Shown piece after piece: positions 24,601 through 35,888 of a DNA stretch of 64,000 nucleotides. The DNA comes from Lantana camara. Taxonomy: Eukaryota > Streptophyta > Magnoliopsida > Lamiales > Verbenaceae. The translations under genes were made by a program, and so were the position numbers. Position 1 is the first letter of the stretch. Each line of letters opens with the position of its first letter. The notes beneath the pieces are model-generated. The model saw nothing but the letters and a program-made list of their open reading frames with translations, made no database searches and had not been told where the DNA came from. The DNA lies in the NCBI GenBank assembly GCA_037501455.1, contig CM074863.1, forward strand, positions 61,175,501 through 61,239,500. Direction: 5' to 3'.

Positions 24601-25699
24601 TTTATGACTTCTGATTTAACGGGCCCCGGGACTTAGTATATGTGGCTAACCGAGGAAGCAAGGGCTGACGGGGATCCCATATACTAGTCCCAACCAACTA
24701 CGGTGATACCGGCCCTCGCTAGGAGGTTTAGCGGGGAATGGGAGCTGAGTGCCTTTGGGGAATTCATGTACCCCCATTGGCCCATGTATAAACCGGTGGC
24801 CGGGTCTTGCAAGCCCGTCCACCACCTGGAGGAAGAAGGTTGGTTAGGATTTATGCCTCTTCTTATGTATATGTTTTGATAGAATTATGCACCGTGCGGG
24901 AAAGCCGGAACACGGATTGCCCAAACGCTATGATTTATGATATATGGTCTGCATGTATTATGATATATTGCATGAACACCTAATCAACATATTATTGATA
25001 TTTGTCGTACACGGTCGGAGTTCGGTTGGAGATTGTGCACGCTCACTCGCCGAGCCTTATAATTATGTATGATTTATGAAGGGAATGAATTTAATATGAA
25101 TTAGTCGTAAAAGTCGAGCATTGTCTATCTATTTTCTTGTCCCTTTCGGGAACTAAATTCAAATAAAACCTTGCTCGGGATTTATGACTTGCATGTGCAT
25201 GTTCTATATATTTATGTATCGCTCCTGCTCACTCAGTCTTCTAGAGACTGACCCTCTCCCTCCCCAACACTTTAGTGTGCAGGTTTGGCTTTGGAATTTC
25301 GGGCTAGGCGGAGATGTTTGGAGTCTTTAAGTGGTCGAGTTAAGTTAGGAGAGTCCCTGCACTCGTTTATGTATTGGAATTATGTATGATTCGTTCTTTT
25401 ATATCATGAACTTGTATAATTATGTAACTATTATTGAAACGTTGTTGCTGAGTTTTGCTATTGAATTAAAAGAGGCCTGAAGAGCCCAAATTCTGCTTAT
25501 GGTTGGTATACTTGAACTTTGGTTTTGCTATGCATCGTACTTTGGTTGTTATTGCAGGGTCTAGCTCCGCCTGGCTTAGGAAGGTTTTTATGTTTGTCTC
25601 CCGTTCGCTATGGTTTGATATGGGTGCGGATTAGCTGTTTCGTTACTCGTGTTGAGCCATAGTGCGGGGGATGTGGTGCCTCACGTGCGGGGTGCTACA
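21607..25699 (+). mobile_element. LARD array LTR 3 (4093 bp)
   Basis: TGTAACGCCCC...GGTGCTACA. It carries the first-half variants CACCTCCGTTGCC and CTTATTTATTTCC, shared only with LTR 4, but four copies of the 20-bp repeat in its second half, shared with LTR 1. This mosaic is best explained by recombination within the array. Confidence 0.93.
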
Positions 25700-28600
25700 T
25701 CCTTAAGTGGTATCAGAGCCCGGTTGCAAAACCGGTGTTCTAGTGTCGTGTGTGAGACAGTCTAGGTCGTACGGCTTAGGGACTATATGACAATGTGTGC
25801 ATTGCATTGATCTTGAACATGAATTTGGCTTTCCTTTTTGAATTTCGTTGGACTATCTGTTGCATTTACATAAGGATCCTTGCAATAATTGTTGAAAATG
25901 TGTCATGAGCATGCACTAATCTCATGCATCCATTCTTGAAATGAGTTATGATTTCCAGCTTATAAAGATGATATCAAACCACGGCCAAGTTCTAGGACAA
26001 AGAAGATTGATTGCAAACCTTTTTGAGACATGGAAGATGGGTAGGATACTTTGGGAAGATTGAATCTAGAGATGCGATGGCAGGGAGACATTTGGTGAAA
26101 TCGGAATAGGAGTTAATCATGGGATTGTTGAGATTCAAAAGACTAACTTATGAGAATCGGCTACTTGGAGTGCATTAATTGGATTCAACAGGATCTTTCA
26201 ACCTAAGGAATGAATTAAACAAAGCCTTGAAGACATTTTGGTCTCGGATTTGGATCATGGAATAGGTACTAGTCATTAAGAGGAGTAGAGACAACAGGGG
26301 TCCGGTAGAGGTTATGCATCAAGGTTCTACAAAGAAGGACTTCGAACTAAGCCTAGTGATTAGAAGTCGGGTTTTAGAAGGCAAGCATTGGGTAAACACA
26401 AATAGAGGGAAGGTGGTGATATTGAGAACAGGATTTGAGTTCATTTTTCCAAATCCAAGCTGAATTGTCATGCTGTGAGGTTAAATTGGAAGATATGGAG
26501 CAACAAATGGAAACGGGAAAGAAAGGAAACCATGCGCTCAAGTATAAGCAATTGGAGGTGAATTAAATTCACAAAAGATAAGCGCGGAATTCTTGATCGA
26601 GGTGACGATTAGAAGTAAAGGTCGAATTTCGAGGAGAAGTTTGGATACTAACTCTGTGGACGTGGAAGAATTAAGGATTAAGAAATTGCAATCTCGGATA
26701 GTGGAAGATACAAGTGATGCAAAAGAGACTCATGGAAAACTTGAAGACCGTGGGAAAGGCAAGGGATAATCACCGAGTCAAAGTAACCTCGGGATTTGAG
26801 GAACGAGGAAAAGCTACCGAGCTAACTACTTACCATCTTGGTGACAGGTTCCAAAACATTCATAGCACGTGCATCATATTTTGCATTGATTATTTATTCT
26901 TTTGACCTTATGTTATCCTTGCATTTCTAATTGGTTTCGTTGCGCTAATGTATTGTATAATTGCTTGATGTAAACGTGACTCATGCATTGTCATTTTAAC
27001 CCAACATGCATTTTAGTGTTTACTTGATAGGAAGTCTTTTCGCCTCAACTATCAAGTATCAATTCAACCGAGCCGCATCTGAGTTATGAGGAAGAGAAAT
27101 AATAGGATGACATTAGAAGGAAGGTGAATTTGGGAAATAAGAACTTCTAGTAAAGGATAGGTTAACGGAAACAAGAATTCAGAAGGAGAAGTGAGACTAG
27201 AGTTCCGGACAAAATTAAGAAAGGAGTTTCGGATATCAAGAGAACTATGGAAGGAGTTGAAAGGTCAAATCCTTGATTTCTATATCAGTTAAACTTCACC
27301 TAATGGGATTTACTCATCAAGAACTTCGATAAAAGAAGAATCAATAGAGTTCAACCGGGAGAGCAAATTTTAAGGGGGAGAGCACGACCGAGAGAGAAAA
27401 TGGAAGATGGAAGTAATGCTCGAATAAATATGTCAATAGCAACAACGGGGATGCAAGTTAAGGAGAATCCGGAAATCCTAATGGTGGCCATTGGAAATGA
27501 ATAAGAGGACGGTAATGGTTAAGTTGTTAAGAGAGAAGTGACGATGCCAAATTCGGGGAAAGACTTTTCGAGATATGAAGAAGAAAGTTTACTGAACGAC
27601 TCTATGCCTGGAATTCCGAATTGGGAGTGATGAAATTATATGGGAGTTTCTGTGACCTCCTAAGATGGAATTAACTAAAGGAAAATTTGGATCAATCTAT
27701 TATATGAGGGGATGTTGTCGACCAAGATTTATTTAGTAGAAGTATTAAGGGATCCGAGACAACATTATTAAGTTATCGGTTCTATCAAAGGTGATCCGGA
27801 AGGAAATCCACGCAGAAACCAAACCGGAAAAGATGATCATTGGAAGACTTACATCAAACTTCAAAACGCATCAGGAACGTTTTATCTTCGATTCAAGAAA
27901 TGTGGAGCTAGATGCCAAATATAACCTTAAGGGGTCAAAGAGTATGAATAGGTAACATGAATGGAAAAGGGAAAAGGATTCGTGTTAAGGTAGATCCTAA
28001 TGACGAATACCCCAAGGTAGGGATTGAATCGTCAAGGTTGTCAGGAGTAGTTATCCTTGAGGGTATTCTAAACTCCGATATGGGTAAGCTAGTAGCTATG
28101 GACCTAACTTCGAGGCGGGTGGTCCAAGGGTATTCGGGAAGTCAAATTCGGTTAATTCAAAAGAGTTGGTTGGGCGAATGAGGATTGAGGGAAATGGTGA
28201 AGACTGGAAACAGTACAAGTCGGAACGGATCTAAGAATATGATCCTTACAAGGATTCATCAATCGCTTCACCGGAGAACCCTGAAGAGGTTCAAGACAAG
28301 CTGGGCACTGAACTACATTCAGGACAGAGCATACCTTGGACAACGACAATTCACAACTTAAATTTTTGCAACTACGGTGAACGGTACTTATAGCATTCAT
28401 GATACATGCATCCATGCAAATTTAACCTACGTAATTTCTATGCTAGGTGTTTTAATCTTGTATGGTGGCAAATTACTTGGAGCATTTGAAAATCAATGTG
28501 GGCGACACTTACTACTTGCGTTGGGTGCCTTAAGTGATTTTAAATTTGGTTTTTGCGTGAGTTGCTTGGGAGTATTGGAGACTTCCTTACTTTATTTTCG

Positions 28601-28824
28601 GTTAAGAGACGGGGATTCTCTTATTTTTGTTTGAGAGACGGGGTACTCTCTTTGTTTGCGAGAGACGGGGTTCTCTCATTGTTGTTGGAGAGACGGGGTT
28701 CTCTCATTGTTGCTCGAGAGACGGGGCTCTCTCCTTGTTGTTTGTGAGAGACGGGGAATCTCTCATTGTTTGTTTTCAAGCGTGCTTTGAATCCGAGGAC
28801 GGATTCTTTTTAAGGGGGAGAGAT
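25700..28824 (+). mobile_element. LARD internal region 3 (3125 bp, non-coding)
   Basis: Same layout as regions 1 and 2 (primer site 25708-25719, hairpin array 28604-28764). It has the most private variants, including AATCTCATGCATCC near 25920, GCATTGATTATTT near 26886, AGAACTATGGAAGG near 27243 and a C in TACAAGGATTC near 28250. Confidence 0.9.
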
Positions 28825-31800
28825 TGTAACGCCCCAGTTTTTCAGTTTAAAATAATGTGACGTATTTGTTTATAAATTTTAATTATATGGTTAATTGTTT
28901 ATAAATGTTTATATTTGATTCAAACTATAAACTATTTCTATTTTAATTTAATTCATTTTATTTTACTTTGATATTTAGTGTTTAATTTCTTAATTGAGGT
29001 TTCACGTTACCTTAACTGTTTCGGTAATTTCTTTAATTAATTACAACATGTTATTAGTTTGTTTAATTTATTTAATATGGAATTTAAGTTTAGTAATTTA
29101 TTCATAACTATATGAATTCGTTCATGCGCATGAGTGTTCTATTTGTGCTTCGTTCATATATGTAATGATATCGGATTGGTATGGAAATTTAGTATGTCGT
29201 AAATATGTGTGTTATGAACATGTCTCTATGCTCGGTTTATGTTTTCGGATTCATTTGACGTGTTTACGAATTTATTTTGATTTTTGGAACCAAGTCGGGG
29301 GCTAACGAGAAATTAGCGCACCCTTGGTTCCGTGCGTGATATCTTGAGCTCGGGAATTCGGATTCGAATTCCGACACCTCCGTTGCCTTCGTATCGACGA
29401 TTCGGAGACAATGGAACAAGCCTCATACCTTTTTGAAATCATTAAGACCTCCGAAATCCAACCGTAACGGACAACTCGTGCAAGAAGAGCTCCTTTTGTT
29501 GACTAGTCTTCATGGTGGGACCCCATTACACCCCTTAACCTAACCATACCTTAACCATGACTTATCCACCTTGAGTTAAGCCCCTTTCTCTTCCCTTTTG
29601 CTCTGAAAACCGAACCACACATCTCCATTTTCAGCTGGAACTGATCGAGAGAAAGAGAGAGGAGAAAGGAAGAGAAAAACCTTGGCCCTTTGTGATTTTG
29701 AGCTCAAATCACCATCTTCCTTCACCAAAACTTCAAGGTATGAATATTTATGTCTTCTCTACTCAATTATGCTTGATTTCATCTATTTAAAACATGATTT
29801 GGATCAGATTTGATTAGGGTTTGAATTATGAGATTGGTATGAACTTTTAGGGGTTTTTGCTCTTGTGACCTATATGTTTGTGTGGCTGAATTTCTTGCTT
29901 ATATGTGATCATATGAACTTGTTTCTTGGCTTATTTATTTCCTAACTGATAGTATAGGATGTTAGGAGGATTTCATCTCTTGACCCTTTTATGAAATTAT
30001 GAGATTTGGAGCTCCAAACTTGATGTTCAAACTGTTTCCCCTGTTTTCGAACTGCTGTGTGAAATATGGTGTTGTTGCTTGATCAAATGGTCTCCATTTC
30101 GGGTGAAATTGCATGGATCTTATGTACACTCATTGTTCTATATGTTAGCATTCATGTTTCAAGTTTTTGGATCCATTTTAAGCCTCAAAACCGCAAGACA
30201 TGGCCTGTTCTTATGCATGATCTTTGACAGAATTGTTGCTGTTGTGTTTGGTAACTTGTTGGTCATTCTAATGTGCTTTAAATTGTACCATTTTGCATAT
30301 ATATGATGTATATTAGTTTTTTGGTATGTTAGCATGCATTCCCCAAAGTTTCAGATCCAAATTTAAGCCCTAAGTACTTGATCAAGGCATGATAGAATCA
30401 TTAGGGCTCATATGTCCGATTGTAGCGACCCAGTTTTGTTTCACGGTTTCGATGATCTTAACGTGTGATTTAGCTTTTGAACTCTAAATGAAAAATGTTC
30501 ATAACATGCCAAATATGTTGCATATTAAGTTTCAGAGCATTTGGAGTTCATTTGGTATGCCTTTGGATTGAGTTTGTTTGAGTTCAGTTTTGCCGGTTAG
30601 GTCTTGCATGCGCCTCAAATTCTGTACCGTGACACCCCCGTGTCTCATTTACTCATAAGAGGGAGACACGGGCGTGTCACACCTTCTGGGCAGTTCTGTA
30701 CTGAGCCACGCCCGTGGCTCAGTTGGGCTAGGGTTGGTGACACCCCCGTGTCACTTCCCATGCGCAGTCTTCGTTACTTCCTCTTCGGTTTTTGATTTGT
30801 TTCCCCTCCTTAATGATTTTATCTCCTTTCGTGTTGAACTATGAACTTGTTTGGCTAGGTGTTAGGAGTATTATGGTGCAATTTCATGATATTTGGATGA
30901 GGTTTAAAGTATGCTTTTAGTGAATTGCTATGACGTGGCTTGAATACTTCTATATGAAATATTAAGTACATTCTTGCATTCTTTTGATGTCTTAAGTGAT
31001 GTTCTTGGCCTTTTTGTGTATCATACTCAATGTAAACATGTTTGAAGGTATAATATGATTATGGTTCTAAGATTTTGTAAGATATTGCTAAGAATTATGA
31101 AGGATATGAAATAAATGAGTATGATACCTTCATTTCTTGAAAGTATTTGAATGAATGGCTTGTTATATGCCTTAATCGCATTAATAGTGCACATGAACGT
31201 TTTTATGATATAACATGATCATATATGCATTCATTCATATTCACTTCATTGCCGTGCGTCATATATGGTTCATTGAAGTCTCGAGTCTCACGAACACGTC
31301 TTGTGGTCTTTTGTACAGTTTATCTCCAGGGTGGAGAGCTTTTGATTGTTCAGGCACTTGGTGCTCGATCCTTGTTTCATCACGGTTCAGGTGAGGGTGG
31401 TTTTTGTTTTAGCTATGTAACAAACCCTACAACCCTTATGTGAAAAGCTTTGGCCAAAACCTTATGACTATACATATATGATTTTCAAATGAAGTTATCG
31501 AGTAAATCCTTCTGAATTATGCGTATGAGCGTATAACTTAAAAATGGTTTTGTAATGAGGCTATGCTCCAAACCGTGTGTCTTCATGCTAGCTACGGAAT
31601 AGGATGACACGGAGAGGTACGTATATAGCATATGCCGAATTACACGGTAAGGTATGATTTCTTATAGTATGTATTGATCGAGTAAACCCTTTTCAAAAGA
31701 TTTATGAATTATGATATGTACTTATGAATTATGATATGTATTTATGAATTATGTTATGTACTTATGAATTGAAATGTTTTGGCGAGTCACATTTCTGATT

Positions 31801-32897
31801 TATGACTTCTGATTTAACGGGCCCCGGGACTTAGTATATGTGGCTAACCGAGGAAGCAAGGGCTGACGGGGATCCCATATACTAGTCCCAACCAACTACG
31901 GTGATACCGGCCCTCGCTAGGAGGTTTAGCGGGGAATGGGAGCTGAGTGCCTTTGGGGAATTCATGTACCCCCATTGGCCCATGTATAAACCGGTGGCCG
32001 GGTCTTGCAAGCCCGTCCACCACCTGGAGGAAGAAGGTTGGTTAGGATTTATGCCTCTTCTTATGTATATGTTTTGATAGAATTATGCACCGTGCGGGAA
32101 AGCCGGAACACGGATTGCCCAAACGCTATGATTTATGATATATGGTCTGCATGTATTATGATATATTGCATGAACACCTAATCAACATATTATTGATATT
32201 TGTCGTACACGGTCGGAGTTCGGTTGGAGATTGTGCACGCTCACTCGCCGAGCCTTATAATTATGTATGATTTATGAAGGGAATGAATTTAATATGAATT
32301 AGTCGTAAAAGTCGAGCATTGTCTATCTATTTTCTTGTCCCTTTCGGGAACTAAATTCAAATAAAACCTTGCTCGGGATTTATGACTTGCATGTGCATGT
32401 TCTATATATTTATGTATCGCTCCTGCTCACTCAGTCTTCTAGAGACTGACCCTCTCCCTCCCCAACACTTTAGTGTGCAGGTTTGGCTTTGGAATTTCGG
32501 GCTAGGCGGAGATGTTTGGAGTCTTTAAGTGGTCGAGTTAAGTTAGGAGAGTCCCTGCACTCGTTTATGTATTGGAATTATGTATGATTCGTTCTTTTAT
32601 ATCATGAACTTGTATAATTATGTAACTATTATTGAAACGTTGTTGCTGAGTTTTGCTATTGAATTAAAAGAGGCCTGAAGAGCCCAAATTCTGCTTATGG
32701 TTGGTATACTTGAACTTTGGTTTTGCTATGCATCGTACTTTGGTTGTTATTGCAGGGTCTAGCTCCGCCTGGCTTAGGAAGGTTTTTATGTTTGTCTCCC
32801 GTTCGCTATGGTTTGATATGGGTGCGGATTAGCTGTTTCGTTACTCGTGTTGAGCCATAGTGCGGGGGATGTGGTGCCTCACGTGCGGGGTGCTACA
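28825..32897 (+). mobile_element. LARD array LTR 4 (4073 bp)
   Basis: Ends GGGGTGCTACA at 32897, followed by the right CCCCG duplication (32898-32902). Private variants include TAGTTTTTTGGT near 30316 and GCTTTTGAACTC near 30478. Confidence 0.93.
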
Positions 32898-32930
32898 CCC
32901 CGTGTCCAGTTTTTGGCCCGTAGCAGCTTC
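32898..32930 (-). pseudogene. upstream half of the interrupted exon of the second CACTA gene
   Basis: On the reverse strand a CTGACAG acceptor precedes GAAGCTGCTACGG, and the frame then runs into the CCCCG duplication. The same frame continues at 6415 on the other side of the array, giving one exon of about 123 bp once one copy of the duplication is discounted. The phase is kept, which shows the retrotransposon landed in coding sequence. The joined product is not written out. Confidence 0.65.
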
Positions 32931-33028
32931 CTGTCAGTACAAAGGTCATTAATCCACTTCATTACACAATCTGTAAACTTAATTTATTGCTACCAATATA
33001 AGATTCATGATCTAGAAGTATATACATT

Positions 33029-33061
<33 letters not shown>

Positions 33062-34871
33062 GTATATATGCACGAAAGCATATACTTTCACAGGTTTATC
33101 AAGATCATTTAGTATATATATTCACCCGTATGCAGTAAAAATATTGTGCAAGACTGATCTTCATAACTAGTACTGAGCAACACCCTATGCAGTACACATT
33201 TTCTCCATGTGTGTGCATTTATCAAATAATTTTGGCATTACCTTTGTGATGATGAAACAAAGAAAGCAGGAGGAAATAGTTCGAATTTACATACTTCAGC
33301 CGCTCAAGAAATAAAGAGCGCCAATTATACTTAAATACGTTGTAGCTATTATAAACTATCCTTCACAACCAAACATGTCCTAACAAAGAAAGAAAGAAAG
33401 GTTATTTTTCGGAATTAGAAATGGAGCAACATCTGCAATGATCCAAACAACCCGAAAATGATCCAAACAATCAGAAATATGTATATTTACAGGTGCATTT
33501 CAGTTTAAGCTGCATTTCAGTTTACATAAATAAGTATATTCACAGGTACAATTAGAGGGAGCATAACTTAATAGAAAATATAGAAAGAGAATCACGGTAA
33601 TACACTTTTTTACTATAAAAGGTACACTAAAAGTGTATACATTCATAGATTATATATACGCACAAATATGTATATTCACAGGTACATTTTGGTTTAAGCT
33701 GCATTTCAGTTTATAAGTTTACACATACATTTTAGTTTAAGATACATTTTAGTTTACAAGTTTACCTATACAGTTCAGTTTACAAGTTTAAATGAACATA
33801 TATGAATTAAGTTTACAAGTTTACATATACATTTCAGTTTAGGGTGCATTTCAATTTATAAGATTGGTGTAAATTCAGCTGTAACCAAAAGGAAAAACTC
33901 AAAAACTAGAGAGAAAGAGTAGCCTGTTGAGAGCACATTTGAGTTGTTTTCATAAAGAATCTTATAGTTTTTAATAACTTGGACAAATAAAGCTTTAATT
34001 GCTGAAATTGTTAAGTATTGTGCCAAACATAGTGAAATAGAAAGGAGCATTGCATACTTATACACTAACCTATTCTCAGATTTGAATTTCAAAAAACGCA
34101 TATAAAATAGTAACGTATTTATAGTACAGAACTCGCCACCCCAGACTGACATACTCTGTAATAGAAAAATAGAGGAAGATAGAAGTAAACTCCAAGCAAT
34201 CAGTCTATATCTGGAACGAAAATGAAAAATAATCTAGCGCATATGAGATGACTGACAAGCAGAATGAACCTAGTCAGCACTAACCTTACACAATTTACAA
34301 TTAATGGAAAACATAATCCAGTTCCATTGAAAAGTACAAAGCTTCTCACATACTTGTCATGATAACTCGCACTCGACTAAGTTTAGATCTACTTACAGCA
34401 GAACTGTAAACAGAATGACTCACTATAAATTTCAAAGACAAGAGCACTGGGGTTGAAAGAAAATGATTAATATTCTGGTGGTTATATTATGATTGACAAG
34501 CACAATGAACCTAGTCAAGAAAAAGTTGGTTTGTACCACTAACATATCAGAATATTATCAGCAGATATAAATAAACCCGAGCCTACAGTGAAATTTACCA
34601 TAAATCTAAAGTCCCAAAGTAACATCAAGATTCAGCTGAGCAAATCACCATACTTAGAAATCTCCAAGAACTCCACCTTCAAGCATTATCCCTTTCAAAA
34701 TTCAAACCCATATCAATTTCTTAAGTTACAGCATCCCCAAAGCTATAGAATGAAAATTATGACTCAATTTGTGTCACAAAATCTGTTTATGAAAAATCAG
34801 GTATGAACAGTCTTACATTCTATCAATGCCTGATTTTTTATTCACAGACTTAAACTGCTGCGAATATGTAC
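32931..34871 (-). other. intron of the second CACTA gene with simple repeats
   Basis: No coding motif. It holds a CA/TA microsatellite at about 33030-33065. At about 33480-33860 there is a field of diverged repeats built on CATTTCAGTTTA and TTTACAAGTTTACATATACA. The remainder is AT-rich. The open frame at 33856-34152 on the reverse strand is not recognised. Confidence 0.5.
33480..33860. repeat. diverged minisatellite, CATTTCAGTTTA core
   Basis: The core or close variants recur near 33497, 33518, 33685, 33707, 33730, 33747, 33773, 33828 and 33847, joined by AAGTTTACAT-like links. The period is irregular. Confidence 0.6.
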
Positions 34872-35150
34872 CTTCTTTTTGATAATCGTGTGGACACTCT
34901 GAGACCCTCTGGTATACGTTGACGTACCCACTGTAGATGCTCTGTTTGGTTTATTCCTTTGACAAATGGTTTGGTAATCTTCAGTGTCCCACTTCTCACG
35001 CAAAGCATTGTACACCTCCTCCAGCATCCACTCGGGCTTTTTACCGTTTTTTCTAGTGTCGTGATAGATGCCTCTCATCCATTCACCCATTTTCTCTATG
35101 AAATAGCCGTACATGTGTGCTTCTGCTTCAGGCTCCCAGTATACAAATTT
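34872..35150 (-). pseudogene. conserved exon of second CACTA gene (Transposase_24-like)
   Basis: Starts after a TTTACAG acceptor and ends at a GT donor (34871-34870). The 93 codons contain KFVYWEPEAEAHMYGYF, WMLEEVYNALREKW and, near the end, NRASTVGTSTYTRGSQSVH, the pattern of the conserved block in plant En/Spm-associated (Ptta/Transposase_24) proteins, which are thought to bind element DNA or assist TNP2. The frame is intact in this exon. It is followed by the interrupted exon at 32898-32930 and preceded by 35217-35343. Confidence 0.7.
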
Positions 35151-35216
35151 CTGTAAAAAAAAGACCTTTTATTTTATGTGTTAAAAATTGAAATACGTTA
35201 AAACTATCATGTTTAC

Positions 35217-35343
35217 CTTCCAATCGTCAAACCAACTGTCCCTCACTGGCTGAGGAACATGACTCCGTTTATGATATGGTCTTGTAAGCCGACTTTTAAG
35301 GACGTGGGTAATGGTATTAGTTCCGTCTTTGTTGTCATGATAG
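35217..35343 (-). pseudogene. internal exon of second CACTA gene
   Basis: Bounded by a GGCAG acceptor (35344-35348) and a GT donor (35216-35215). The roughly 42 codons include NTITHVLKSRLTRPYH and DSWFDDWK, which lead naturally into the exon at 35150-34872. No stop in frame. Confidence 0.55.
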
Positions 35344-35423
35344 CTGCCAAAATATCAATTTAGAATCTATAAGAACCTTTCATAGCAAAACATAATTAAA
35401 CCACTTATTATCATAAATATCAG

Positions 35424-35800
35424 TTACGCTCTCTTTCCAACCGGTATTAATAGCTTTTTACCATAGGAAGCAACATTGGTGGGATCAGATGTCGTTCTTT
35501 GCATGTCTGAACCAAGGACTCCCTGGTTGGACTCACTGGGCGTCCCTTCGAGTATATGTGGATCAGTTGTGGCTGGGACATGTGTGGGTGTAGCTGACGG
35601 GTCCGGTGTATGAAATATGGAGGTCGTGGGTGACTCAGTATTTTCGTGAATGTGTTGTTGTGTAGGAGAAGTTTCTGGCAGGTGGGTAACAGGAGAGTCT
35701 AGAGAGTGCATCAGTCGAATACCTCTACCCTACCTTTATTAGCACTCCTAGCACGCAACGCCTTATTCGGAATCCGCGTTGTTGGTCCATCTGCAATGAT
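35424..35800 (-). pseudogene. 5' region of second CACTA gene
   Basis: A serine/threonine/proline-rich frame of 95 codons (35711-35424: PVTHLPETSPTQQHIHE...), preceded in another frame by a basic segment (TTRIPNKALRARSANKGR, 35795-35740) that ends in TGA. A frameshift between the two is likely. Low-complexity linkers of this kind are common in the N-terminal half of these proteins. The true start is not clear. Confidence 0.45.
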
Positions 35801-35888
35801 ATGTAAAAGAAGTTGTTAAAACGTGGATTATAAAAATGAAATCAACTATGTAAGATCAATATAGAAAAGTCGTACATATATTACCATA

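Noticed and set aside
32847..33170. 107-codon frame spanning LTR 4 and its flank
   Set aside because: Crosses the insertion boundary and encodes a CA-repeat (THTHTHTH). Not a gene.
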